From NCBI GenBank assembly GCA_937915885.1, contig CALGGP010000223.1:1-8393 (forward strand): a DNA stretch of 8,393 bases, written 5' to 3'. The stretch comes from an uncultured Selenomonadales bacterium (lineage in GTDB: Bacteria > Bacillota > Negativicutes > Selenomonadales > Selenomonadaceae). Position numbers and translations under genes: made by a program. This document shows positions 1-6,265 of this stretch, one piece after another (within the stretch, counting starts at the first letter, position 1; the number at the start of each line of letters is the position of its first letter). The notes beneath the pieces are model-generated. The model searched no databases, was not told the origin of the DNA, and was given only the letters and a program-made list of their open reading frames with translations.

Positions 1-16
1 GGGGGGGGGGGGGGGG
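1..16. other. Homopolymer of 16 G at the window edge
   Basis: The window opens with an unbroken run of 16 G, immediately followed by AT-rich sequence and the hisG ribosome binding site. No comparable run occurs elsewhere in the window. Its position at the extreme edge suggests a contig end, with a poly-G sequencing or assembly artefact rather than genomic sequence. This is inference: a real G-tract cannot be excluded from the sequence alone. Confidence 0.6.
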
Positions 17-28
17 ATTAATATTTTT

Positions 29-35
29 GGAGGGG
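29..35 (+). promoter_or_regulatory. Ribosome binding site that fixes the hisG TTG start
   Basis: GGAGGGG lies 5 bases before a TTG codon at 41. No ATG or GTG offers a better start, and the protein beginning here matches the normal N-terminus of HisG (KEITIALPKGK). It therefore supports a TTG start. Confidence 0.75.
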
Positions 36-40
36 AAATT

Positions 41-688
41 TTGAAGGAGATCACAATCGCCCTGCCCAAGGGCAAATTATTTAAGCCGTCGGCGGAACTT
101 TTATCGAAAATCGGTTGGACTGCCGACGGACTCAGCGAAAAATCTCGTAAGCTCGTCATTGCCAACGATGAGCTCAAATTAAAATTCATCATCACCAAGA
201 CCGCCGACGTGCCGACTTATGTCGAGTACGGCGCGGCGGATATCGGCATAATCGGCAAGGATGTGATTGTCGAGAGCGGCAAGGACGTTTACGAGCTGCT
301 CGACCTCGGCTTCGGGCGCTGTCATTTGATGATGGCGGTTCCGAAGGATCGGCGCCGTCCGACGCTCGACGATTACGCCAATACGCGCGTCGTAACCAAA
401 TTTCCGCGCATCGCCGAAGAATTTTTCGCTCGACGCGGCATGCAGATGGAGTATATAAAATTGCACGGTTCGATCGAGTTGGGACCGTTGATCGGCTTGT
501 CGGAGTCGATCGTTGATATCGTCGAGACCGGCACCACGCTCCGCGAGAATAATCTCGAAGAAATTGTGTCGATAATGGATTCGACGGCGCGGCTCATCGT
601 CAATCGCGTCTCATTTAAATTGAAATTCGATCGGATCAGCCCGATGGTCGAGCGATTGAAGGAGGTGCTGTCGAATGAGGCTGATTGA
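41..688 (+). CDS. hisG: ATP phosphoribosyltransferase, short form (HisG-S)
   Basis: Catalyses the first, committed step of histidine synthesis: condensation of ATP with PRPP to phosphoribosyl-ATP in the cytoplasm. The 215-residue product has the length of the short HisG form, which lacks the C-terminal regulatory domain. In known systems this form works as a hetero-octamer with the HisZ regulatory subunit. Recognisable parts are the N-terminal ITIALPKGKL strand-loop, the GAADIGIIGKD segment (about residues 65-75) and the PRPP-binding ETGTTL loop at residues 162-167. The start is TTG at 41, preceded by GGAGGGG. The last 14 bases overlap the start of hisD, so the two are coupled. No hisZ is present; it would have to lie upstream of the window edge or elsewhere. 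Nothing looks damaged. Confidence 0.96.
   Translation: MKEITIALPKGKLFKPSAELLSKIGWTADGLSEKSRKLVIANDELKLKFIITKTADVPTYVEYGAADIGIIGKDVIVESGKDVYELLDLGFGRCHLMMAVPKDRRRPTLDDYANTRVVTKFPRIAEEFFARRGMQMEYIKLHGSIELGPLIGLSESIVDIVETGTTLRENNLEEIVSIMDSTARLIVNRVSFKLKFDRISPMVERLKEVLSNEAD
659..667 (+). promoter_or_regulatory. Strong Shine-Dalgarno for hisD inside hisG
   Basis: AAGGAGGTG, a near-perfect anti-16S complement, lies 7 bases before the hisD ATG at 675 and within the last codons of hisG. It fixes the hisD start and indicates translational coupling or efficient independent initiation. Confidence 0.8.
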
Positions 689-2018
689 TTCCTCCGAAGT
701 TCCGCGCGGAGATATCCTCCGATTGCTGACGAAAAAGCCGTTCGATGAGATCGAATTGTCGGAGCGGATTCGTGAGGCGAATAAAAAAATCTTCGGCGCG
801 GATTTATCCGCCGTTGAGATCGTCCGATTGATCGTCAACGCGGTGCGCGAACGCGGCGATGATGCCGTCGTCGAATACACTCAAAAAATCGACGGAGTGA
901 CGCTCGAGCCCGATAAATTTTTGGTGACGGACGAAGAAATATTATCGGCGGAAGCAAACATCGATGCGGAAATAAAAAAATCGTTGACGAAAGCCGCCGC
1001 CAACATCAAAAAATTTCATGAAGAACAGATGCCGCGCTCGTGGATCACTTACAGAGATCACGGCTCGATCCTCGGACAAACGGTCGTGCCGATCGAACGC
1101 GCGGGGATTTACGTGCCGGGAGGGACAGCGGCTTATCCGTCGAGCGTGCTGATGAATGCAATCCCCGCTCGAGTGGCAGGCGTCGGCGAAATAATTATGT
1201 GCGTGCCATCGAAGGGCGGCGCCGTCAATCCGAATGTGTTGTACGCGGCGAAAATCGCGGGCGTCGATCGGATTTACAAAATCGGAGGCGCGCAGGCGAT
1301 CGCGGCAATGGCGTTCGGCACGGCGACGATCCCGCGCGTCGACAAAATTACGGGACCCGGCAATATTTTCGTGACGCTGGCAAAGAAGGAAGTGTACGGG
1401 CATTGCGATATCGACATGCTTGCCGGACCGAGTGAGATTTTGATAATCGCCGACGAGACCGCCGATCCGATTTACGCCGCCGCCGACATGCTCAGTCAAG
1501 CCGAACACGATCCGTTGAGCTGCTCGATCGTGATCGCGACCGATAAAATCATTGCCGAAAAAATTGCCGTCGAGGTTCGGCGTCAATTGAAGGAACTGCC
1601 GCGACGTGAGATCGCTCAGGCGGCGATTGATCGCAACGGGCTGATAATTTCCGCGCGGAGCATCGATGAGGCGGTCGATTTCGCAAACACTTCGGCGCCC
1701 GAGCATTTAGAGTTGCTCGTCAAAGAACCGTTCACCGTCCTGCCGAAAATAAAAAATGCCGGCGCGATATTTTTGGGAGCGCACTCGCCCGAGCCGCTGG
1801 GAGATTATTTCGCGGGACCGAATCACGTGTTGCCGACGGGCGGGACGGCAAGATATTTTTCCGTGCTCAACGTTGAGACTTTCCTCCGACGCATGAGTTT
1901 GATCTCGTACTCGAAAGCCGCACTGCTCGACGTGTCAAACGACATCGAACGGTTAGCGCGCGCCGAAGGTTTAGAGGCGCACGCTCGAGCGATCGAACTC
2001 CGCGCGGAGCGCTCATGA
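675..2018 (+). CDS. hisD: Histidinol dehydrogenase
   Basis: Carries out the last two steps of histidine synthesis: NAD-dependent oxidation of L-histidinol through the aldehyde to L-histidine, by a zinc enzyme active as a homodimer. At 447 residues it is slightly longer than typical (about 430). Family blocks are present in order: VPGGTAAYPSSVLM, GGAQAIAAMAFGT, KITGPGN and LAGPSEILI. The expected zinc ligands are Q275 and H278 (SQAEHD), D377 (GDYFAGPNH) and H436 (EAHARAIEL). The catalytic Glu-His pair is E343-H344 (APEHLEL). All keep the spacing of the E. coli enzyme with a shift of 16-17 residues. The ATG at 675 overlaps hisG by 14 bases and has an excellent ribosome binding site. The gene ends inside the palindrome TCATGA, which also ends the converging HD-domain gene. 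hisB, H, A, F and I do not follow. Confidence 0.97.
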   Translation: MRLIDSSEVPRGDILRLLTKKPFDEIELSERIREANKKIFGADLSAVEIVRLIVNAVRERGDDAVVEYTQKIDGVTLEPDKFLVTDEEILSAEANIDAEIKKSLTKAAANIKKFHEEQMPRSWITYRDHGSILGQTVVPIERAGIYVPGGTAAYPSSVLMNAIPARVAGVGEIIMCVPSKGGAVNPNVLYAAKIAGVDRIYKIGGAQAIAAMAFGTATIPRVDKITGPGNIFVTLAKKEVYGHCDIDMLAGPSEILIIADETADPIYAAADMLSQAEHDPLSCSIVIATDKIIAEKIAVEVRRQLKELPRREIAQAAIDRNGLIISARSIDEAVDFANTSAPEHLELLVKEPFTVLPKIKNAGAIFLGAHSPEPLGDYFAGPNHVLPTGGTARYFSVLNVETFLRRMSLISYSKAALLDVSNDIERLARAEGLEAHARAIELRAERS

Positions 2019-2525
2019 TTTTTCGTCGGCGAGACGCAACAATTTCAATTCCTTCGGATCATTCGGCGACAGCGGAGCGTGATGCTTCGCCACTATTTTT
2101 GCCTCGCGATACAGCCCGATCCCCTGCAATTTTTTCCCGCTCATCTCCGCGTGATGCTTGTAAACGTAAATCAATTGACTGCCGCGCCGCTCCATCCACG
2201 CTCCGATCGTCGGAAAAAATTCCGTCGCCAGCACCGCGATCACTTTGCCCGCGATCCCCATGTCGCCCTTTACGCGCCCAACGTCATGCAACAGCGCGCA
2301 TCGAATCAAAAATTCCCGATCGATGCCCGCTTTGTCGTCGATCGCAAATCGCTCGATCGTATACGCCGTCCTCAACGAGTGGCTCTGATCGATTACGTCC
2401 ATTGCAAAAAATAATTTCTGTTCCGCCGCCGTCAAATGTTTCGAGATGTATTGAGCGTCATCGACCGTCACTCGCGATCCCAACGCTCGAAAAAACTGCC
2501 GTGCTCGTTTCAACATCTCCGCCAA
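2013..2525 (-). CDS. HD-domain protein, probable phosphohydrolase
   Basis: A protein of about 170 residues with a metal-binding HD-superfamily signature. In order it shows a histidine in QSHSLRTAY, the diagnostic LLHDVGR motif, KHHAEMSGKKL and KHHAPLS, and ends with LLRLADEKS. That is a complete set of candidate metal ligands. HD proteins of this kind hydrolyse phosphate esters or nucleotides; the substrate cannot be read from sequence. The start is uncertain. TTG at 2525 (MAEMLKRARQFF) has AGAGAGG 11 bases upstream, ATG at 2516 has no well-spaced site, and TTG at 2558 gives 181 residues with no ribosome binding site. I prefer 2525, because the recognisable protein begins near LKRARQFF. It converges on hisD with a 6-base overlap. 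The 114 bases between it and the divergent zinc-ribbon gene should hold its promoter, but I see no clear one on this strand. Confidence 0.85.
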   Translation of the reverse strand: MAEMLKRARQFFRALGSRVTVDDAQYISKHLTAAEQKLFFAMDVIDQSHSLRTAYTIERFAIDDKAGIDREFLIRCALLHDVGRVKGDMGIAGKVIAVLATEFFPTIGAWMERRGSQLIYVYKHHAEMSGKKLQGIGLYREAKIVAKHHAPLSPNDPKELKLLRLADEKS

Positions 2526-2573
2526 CCAATTTTCTTCCTCTCTGAATGTTGCTCGCAAAAGTTAATTCGATGC

Positions 2574-2602
2574 TTGCAAGATTTTCCCTTTTTTTGTCGA
2601 AT
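2574..2602 (+). promoter_or_regulatory. Weak candidate promoter for the zinc-ribbon gene
   Basis: TTGCAA, 17 bases, then TCGAAT: each box matches the sigma-70 consensus at 4 of 6 positions with ideal spacing, and it lies in the divergent intergenic region before 2640. An 8-base palindrome CTTGCAAG (2573-2580) covers the -35 box and could be an operator or chance. Confidence 0.3.
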
Positions 2603-2639
2603 ACGCCCTCAGTAACCAAATCGAAGGGAAGGTTGGCTT

Positions 2640-3017
2640 ATGCAATGTCGAAGATGCGGCAAGGAACTCGGCGGCTCGTCGCGCTGCAGTTTCTGCGGCT
2701 ATCATAACTCCGAAGACGGCAAAGTTCGTGAGATGTCGGCGGTCGAGCGAAACAATTACGACGGGATCACCATCGACGCTCAGTCTCACGAACACTTTGA
2801 TCAATCATTCGGCTTCCAATCGAATTTCCGCGCGGCTCGTCACGGCGACGGCTTTTGGACTCGACTGTTCGGCAATCACATCGTCACGAGAATTTTGGTC
2901 GCGCTCGTGCTCGTGCTGCTGCTCGCCTTTACGATCTTCGTCGCGCTCCCGCTCGTGATGACCGTCGTCGGCTGCATCGTCGTTTACTATTTCGTCCGAC
3001 GCGTCCTCCGTCGTTAG
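2640..3017 (+). CDS. Small zinc-ribbon membrane protein of unknown function
   Basis: A 125-residue protein I do not recognise as a characterised family member. The N-terminus has two CxxC knuckles, C3/C6 (MQCRRCGKE) and C16/C19 (CSFCGYHN), typical of a rubredoxin-like zinc ribbon. A polar, charged middle of about 60 residues follows. The last 45 residues are strongly hydrophobic from about residue 82 to 118, interrupted by a proline near 104, and end in the basic tail RRVLRR. This fits one long or two short membrane segments with the zinc ribbon in the cytoplasm. AAGGGAAGG lies 7 bases before the ATG. It is apparently monocistronic: an independent promoter starts 9 bases after its stop. Zinc-ribbon plus membrane-anchor proteins are common in this bacterial group and mostly unassigned, so no function is proposed. 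Confidence 0.82.
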   Translation: MQCRRCGKELGGSSRCSFCGYHNSEDGKVREMSAVERNNYDGITIDAQSHEHFDQSFGFQSNFRAARHGDGFWTRLFGNHIVTRILVALVLVLLLAFTIFVALPLVMTVVGCIVVYYFVRRVLRR

Positions 3018-3026
3018 CGTCCGCGA

Positions 3027-3055
3027 TTGACAGAACCATAATTTATTTTTATAAT
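3027..3055 (+). promoter_or_regulatory. Consensus sigma-70 promoter of the carboxyltransferase gene
   Basis: TTGACA (3027-3032), a 17-base spacer and TATAAT (3050-3055) match the housekeeping consensus at all 12 box positions with ideal spacing. The predicted transcription start is near 3062. That gives a leader of about 40 bases containing GGGAGGG (3087-3093), 8 bases before the ATG at 3102. It predicts strong constitutive expression. Confidence 0.88.
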
Positions 3056-3101
3056 TCGATCGGGTTTTTTATTATCGATCACCGTTGGGAGGGTTTTTTC
3101 G

Positions 3102-4538
3102 ATGGCAAAACACAAAGTCAAAATCATGGAGACGGTCTTGCGCGACGGGCATCAATCGCTGTGCGCGACGCGCATGCGTTTCCGTCAGATGGAGCCGATG
3201 CTCGCTCAGCTCGACGCGGTCGGCTACAAGGCGCTCGAGGCGTGGGGCGGCGCGACGTTCGATACGTGTCTGCGTTTCCTCGACGAGGACCCGTGGGAGC
3301 GGCTCGACAAATTGAAGGCGGCGCTCAAAAATACTCCGATCCAAATGCTGTTGCGCGGTCAGAATTTGCTCGGCTACAATCATTATTCCAATGACGTGGT
3401 CGAGAAATTTGTGCAGAAGGCGTCGCAACATGGCGTCGGCGTGTTCCGCATTTTCGACGCGTTGAATGATGTGCGCAATCTCCGCGTCGCGATCAAAGCC
3501 GCGCTCGAGTGCCCCGAGAAGCCCGAAGTTCAGGGCTGCCTGGTCTACACGATCAGCCCCGTCCACACCAACGAGACTTTTGTCGAGCTCGCCAAGGAAT
3601 TGAAGGGCATGGGCTGCCACTCGATTTGCATTAAGGATATGTCGGGGCTGTTGGCGCCGTATGTCGCCTTCGATCTCGTGACGAAGTTGAAGGCGGCGCT
3701 CGGTGATACTCCCGTCGAATTGCACACTCACTGCACCTCGGGCTTCGGACATGCGACGTATATCAAGGCGATCGAGGCGGGCGTTGACATCATCGATTGC
3801 GCGTTGAGCCCGTTCTCGAGCGACACGAGCCAACCGTGCACAGAGACGATCATAGCGATGTTTGAAGATCAGGCGCATCAGACGATCGACAAGCCGGCGT
3901 TCATTGCCAACGCGCGCGACGAAGAGAAGGCGCTCGATCGTCAAGCATTGACGCCGATCGCAAAACACTTCCTCGGGGTGAAGGCGGAGCTGATCAAAGA
4001 GTTCGGGCTGAAGGGATATTTCGATGTGAATCCGAATGTGCTCGACTTCCAAATCCCGGGCGGGATGCTGTCGAATTTGGCGAATCAGCTGAAGGAAGCG
4101 GGCATGGAGGATAAATATCAGGATTTGCTTGACGAGATGCCGAAGGTCCGCGCGGATGCGGGATATCCGCCGCTGGTGACGCCGTCGAGTCAGATCGTCG
4201 GGACGATGGCGACGTTCAACGTGATGACGGGCGAGCGCTATAAGATGGTGCCGAATGAATTTAAGGATTTGGCGCGCGGGAAATTTGGTCGGACGCCGGT
4301 GGCGATCGATCGTCAATTCATCATCGACACGCTGAAGGTGCCGGAGGATCAGATCATTGACGACTGCTCGATCGAAGACGCGAAGGCGGAGACGTTTGCG
4401 CAGTTTAAGGAGGAGCTCAACAATAAGGGCTTCCTGAATCCGACGGACGAGGACGTTTTGAGTTATGCGTTGTTCCCGCAGGTGGCGGAGGAATTTTTCA
4501 AGAAACACTATACGCAGGTGACGGCGTACCGTAGATAA
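3102..4538 (+). CDS. Biotin-dependent carboxyltransferase subunit (OadA / transcarboxylase 5S / PycB type)
   Basis: Transfers a carboxyl group between an alpha-keto acid (oxaloacetate/pyruvate) and a biotin carrier protein. It is the catalytic subunit of oxaloacetate decarboxylase, transcarboxylase or a split pyruvate carboxylase. The TIM-barrel domain begins at once with METVLRDGHQS (D15 in the metal site). It continues with GGATFD (about residues 50-55), the carbamylated-lysine motif CIKDMSG (K178) and the metal-binding HTHCTSG (H208, H210). A conserved C-terminal domain follows (FQIPGGMLSNL; PSSQIVGTMATFNV). At 478 residues it stops without a biotinyl domain (no EAMKM motif), so biotin must be on a separate protein, as in transcarboxylase or split enzymes. 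It is transcribed alone from a consensus promoter. Frequent AAG codons, unlike its neighbours, fit high expression. The precise substrate pair cannot be decided here. Confidence 0.93.
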   Translation: MAKHKVKIMETVLRDGHQSLCATRMRFRQMEPMLAQLDAVGYKALEAWGGATFDTCLRFLDEDPWERLDKLKAALKNTPIQMLLRGQNLLGYNHYSNDVVEKFVQKASQHGVGVFRIFDALNDVRNLRVAIKAALECPEKPEVQGCLVYTISPVHTNETFVELAKELKGMGCHSICIKDMSGLLAPYVAFDLVTKLKAALGDTPVELHTHCTSGFGHATYIKAIEAGVDIIDCALSPFSSDTSQPCTETIIAMFEDQAHQTIDKPAFIANARDEEKALDRQALTPIAKHFLGVKAELIKEFGLKGYFDVNPNVLDFQIPGGMLSNLANQLKEAGMEDKYQDLLDEMPKVRADAGYPPLVTPSSQIVGTMATFNVMTGERYKMVPNEFKDLARGKFGRTPVAIDRQFIIDTLKVPEDQIIDDCSIEDAKAETFAQFKEELNNKGFLNPTDEDVLSYALFPQVAEEFFKKHYTQVTAYRR

Positions 4539-4881
4539 TTTTTTGGGGCGCCGCCGTCGCCCCCACCCACCGAGCGCGGCGCCCAACCGAGAATAGCAAT
4601 TCCCACCCGCGCCGGCGGCGCCCGACTGATCAGTGATCTCCATCCGTCGAGCACGGCGACCAATCTGTGGCGGCGACACCCGATCGCACGGCGCCGCACA
4701 CCGCGCGGGCGGGCGGACTTGTAAAGCAGCACTGCTGCCGGTGGGCGGCGCAAAAAAACCGCAGGGATCCGATCAAGGGCGGCAGCCGCTTGCGCTGGCG
4801 GCGCCCCATCATTCGTTGCCCCGTCGTTGACAGTGGCACTGTTGAGGACGGGCGGGAAAATTATTTTTGCAGGAGAAATTT
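4539..4881. other. GC-rich intergenic region, no convincing gene
   Basis: About 340 bases between the carboxyltransferase stop and the first pseudopilin start. It is markedly more GC-rich than the flanking genes. Open frames exist on both strands, but their products are low-complexity Arg/Gly/Pro/Ala-rich and lack good starts, so I do not call them. The palindrome GGCGCC recurs five times (4548, 4578, 4617, 4690, 4800), often within GGCGGCGCC(C). A GC hairpin (GGGGCG 4546-4551 with CGCCCC 4559-4564) follows the carboxyltransferase stop but has T residues before it rather than after, so it is not a standard terminator. A TTGACA at 4827-4832 might be a -35 box for the pseudopilin operon, but no -10 lies at the right distance. 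AGGAG (4871-4875) is the ribosome binding site for 4882. Confidence 0.6.
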
Positions 4882-5316
4882 ATGATGAAACGACTCGGAC
4901 AGGGCGGCTTCGCCACGCTCGAAGTGATTTTGATGGTGACTGTGATCGGAATTTTGGCGTCGATTGCCGTCCCGCGCTTCACCGACATCACCGCTCGAGC
5001 CAACACCGCAAAAGTTCAATCCGATCTCACGACCATCGACACCGCGATCTCCGTCTACAACATGCGCACCGGTAATTATCCAAGCCAAGTAAGTGATCTC
5101 GTCACGTCGAAGGATCTCGCCGATCTGCCCACTCCTCCGCGCGGAAAAGTTTATATGACTGAAGGTACCTCGGCGACCATCAAAACCATCGGAAACAGCG
5201 ACAACTACTCGCTTAACAGTGACAAGGACAAAGCCGTATTAGACAATAAGACTGCCGGCGTTTACTACTACGATTCGTCCAAAACTTATTCGGAAACTTC
5301 TGGTGGCGGCTCGTGA
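4882..5316 (+). CDS. Major pseudopilin / type IV pilin-like protein (GspG type)
   Basis: A 144-residue prepilin, probably the main subunit of a type II secretion-like pseudopilus, type IV pilus or competence filament. It has a classic class III signal: a 9-residue leader ending GQGG, cleavage before F10, and the key glutamate at mature position 5 (FATLE, E14). A single hydrophobic helix (LMVTVIGILASIAVPRF) follows. The ANTAKVQSDLTTIDTAISVYNMRTGNYPS segment type (residues about 38-66) is the GspG/PulG hallmark, where spaced residues lead into the YP turn. The C-terminal half is polar, with no cysteine, and ends in a Ser/Gly tail. The ATG at 4882 is chosen because AGGAG lies 6 bases upstream; an in-frame TTG at 4867 precedes that site. 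It is the first of three overlapping prepilin genes. No ATPase, platform or peptidase gene is in the window. Confidence 0.9.
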   Translation: MMKRLGQGGFATLEVILMVTVIGILASIAVPRFTDITARANTAKVQSDLTTIDTAISVYNMRTGNYPSQVSDLVTSKDLADLPTPPRGKVYMTEGTSATIKTIGNSDNYSLNSDKDKAVLDNKTAGVYYYDSSKTYSETSGGGS

Positions 5317-5825
5317 TGAAAATTTTTCGATGTGAACGCGGGCTGGCGATGATTGAAACCGTGATCGCAACGTCGGTGATCGCAATCCTGTGTTCGATCG
5401 CCGTCCCGAGGCTCAGCCGCATGCTCGACGAAGTTTGCGTCGATTACGAGATCAGATGCCTGCACTCCGCCCTACACTACACTCAGTCCGTCAGTCGAAT
5501 CAGTCAGTATCAAACTTTTCGCTTTGGTGTGCCGACGGGCTACAGCATGAGCTACATCGAATGTTACATGCCCTCGTCCGGCGACGCCCGATATGTCGTG
5601 AGACGCCCTCAAGTCGGCTCTTCGTCGGTCTTTCGTATCAAGGAATATCATTATTTGGAGCGCGGCGCGACGCTCAACAATCCTATCACCGACCAATTTC
5701 GATTCAGAGCGAACGGCGAGTTCTATACGACCGGCGGCACGTTGACGCTGTCGAAAGGAAAGAGCAAACGCTACATAGCATTGACGAACTACGGGCGCAT
5801 TCGGATCACCGACAAAAAACCGTAA
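5316..5825 (+). CDS. Minor pseudopilin, GspH/FimT-like
   Basis: A 169-residue prepilin. The leader of 9 residues ends CERG; cleavage is expected before L10, and E14 is the mature position-5 glutamate (LAMIE). The hydrophobic helix is TVIATSVIAILCSIAVPRL. The C-terminal part has the GspH/FimT pattern: FRFRANGEF, a GGTLTLSKG strand, then ALTNYGRIRI. In known systems GspH/FimT proteins are minor subunits that help prime or cap the filament. Cysteines at EVC, EIRC and IEC after the helix could form a disulfide. The ATG at 5316 overlaps the previous TGA by one base (TGATG), so it is translationally coupled; an in-frame GTG at 5313 is an alternative start. The gene is intact and shares the codon style of its neighbours. 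Confidence 0.87.
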   Translation: MKIFRCERGLAMIETVIATSVIAILCSIAVPRLSRMLDEVCVDYEIRCLHSALHYTQSVSRISQYQTFRFGVPTGYSMSYIECYMPSSGDARYVVRRPQVGSSSVFRIKEYHYLERGATLNNPITDQFRFRANGEFYTTGGTLTLSKGKSKRYIALTNYGRIRITDKKP

Positions 5826-6202
5826 TGAGGTCGCGCTCGAGCGAAGGCGGCTTCATATATCTCGAGGCGCTGCTGTTGGTGATGGTGCTGTCGACGGCGG
5901 CAATGTTGGTGATGGGAGGCTTGCACGAGGCTCAACGCTTGAATCGGACGGCGGCAATCCGATCGGCGGCGGTGGAGTTGGCGAACGGAAAAATCGCGGA
6001 GGCGCAATACGATCTCAACGGTTTTGATCGCTCGAGCGTTGAGACGTTTGAAAACTTCATGGGCGGCATGACGATCGTTTTCGAGATCGAGGCGACGGTG
6101 AGCGGCTCAAAAGTTACAGTGACGGTGACGCCGACAATTGACGATGAAGAGCTCGAAGACTGCATCGTGACGGTCGAGCGCGTTGTCTTCAATCGACCGT
6201 GA
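5825..6202 (+). CDS. Minor pseudopilin, GspI-like
   Basis: A 125-residue prepilin, the third of the overlapping trio; its ATG overlaps the previous TAA by one base (TAATG). The leader is again 9 residues, ending SEGG, with cleavage before F10 and E14 at mature position 5 (FIYLE). The helix LLLVMVLSTAAMLVMGG is followed by a short region with ELANGKIAEAQ, where GspI proteins keep A-x-(N/K)-x-x-E. The C-terminus is Val/Thr-rich beta-strand sequence with an acidic IDDEELED turn and ends ERVVFNRP. Length and layout fit GspI rather than the larger GspJ or GspK; the subtype is an inference. The last 191 bases of the gene are the left part of a 254-bp tandem repeat, so a second diverged copy of its C-terminal half lies downstream at 6266-6456. 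Confidence 0.85.
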   Translation: MRSRSSEGGFIYLEALLLVMVLSTAAMLVMGGLHEAQRLNRTAAIRSAAVELANGKIAEAQYDLNGFDRSSVETFENFMGGMTIVFEIEATVSGSKVTVTVTPTIDDEELEDCIVTVERVVFNRP

Positions 6203-6265
6203 GGACGCCATACTTGATCGGACTGTAGCGCCCGCCGACAAAATTTTTGAACCTCAACCGCCCAA
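6012..6265. repeat. Tandem duplication, copy 1 (254 bp)
   Basis: Aligned by hand with 6266-6519 at a constant offset of 254 and no gaps. I count about 26 mismatches in 254 bases, roughly 90 percent identical. The unit contains the 3' half of the GspI-like gene (to its stop at 6202) and, on the other strand, the last 25 or so codons of the methyltransferase, with the same 14-base convergent overlap (6189-6202). The junction near 6266 could be off by about 10 bases. Copy 1 belongs to the intact pseudopilin. Confidence 0.9.
6189..6265 (-). pseudogene. Stranded 3' fragment of the RsmJ-like methyltransferase gene
   Basis: Read on the reverse strand, this stretch encodes LRFGRLRFKNFVGG and then YSPIKYGVLTVD before a stop. 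It matches the C-terminus of the intact methyltransferase (SLEFDRLGFKNFVGG onward) with only a few changes. Three of the eight base differences from the intact gene (6207, 6210, 6213) are silent third positions in this frame, and 6249 is a fourth. It has no start and no catalytic domain, so it is a relic or by-product of the tandem duplication. Confidence 0.8.

Noticed and set aside
942..1706. 254-codon reverse open frame inside hisD
   Set aside because: hisD is fully conserved across this stretch, and the reverse product looks like a shadow rich in Arg, His and Asp.
3058..3080. GATCG/CGATC hairpin in the carboxyltransferase leader as a riboswitch or terminator
   Set aside because: The stem is only 5 base pairs with a 13-base T-rich loop, and the arms are instances of a motif common throughout the window.
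4546..4564. GGGGCG/CGCCCC hairpin after the carboxyltransferase as a terminator
   Set aside because: The T run precedes the stem instead of following it, so it does not fit an intrinsic terminator on the forward strand, and on the reverse strand an A run would follow.
3072..4679. 535-codon open frame on the reverse strand
   Set aside because: Lies antisense to the clearly conserved carboxyltransferase gene; its product is Arg/His-rich with no family motifs. It is a by-product of GC-rich codon use.
4508..4753. 81-codon reverse open frame in the GC-rich gap
   Set aside because: It begins with an Arg/Pro/Ala-rich low-complexity product, lacks a good ribosome binding site and overlaps the end of a real gene. 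Composition alone explains it.
4832..4850. Possible sigma-54 promoter (TGGCAC) before the pseudopilin genes
   Set aside because: The -24-like TGGCAC is present, but no TTGC-type -12 element sits at the required distance (AGGA is there instead).
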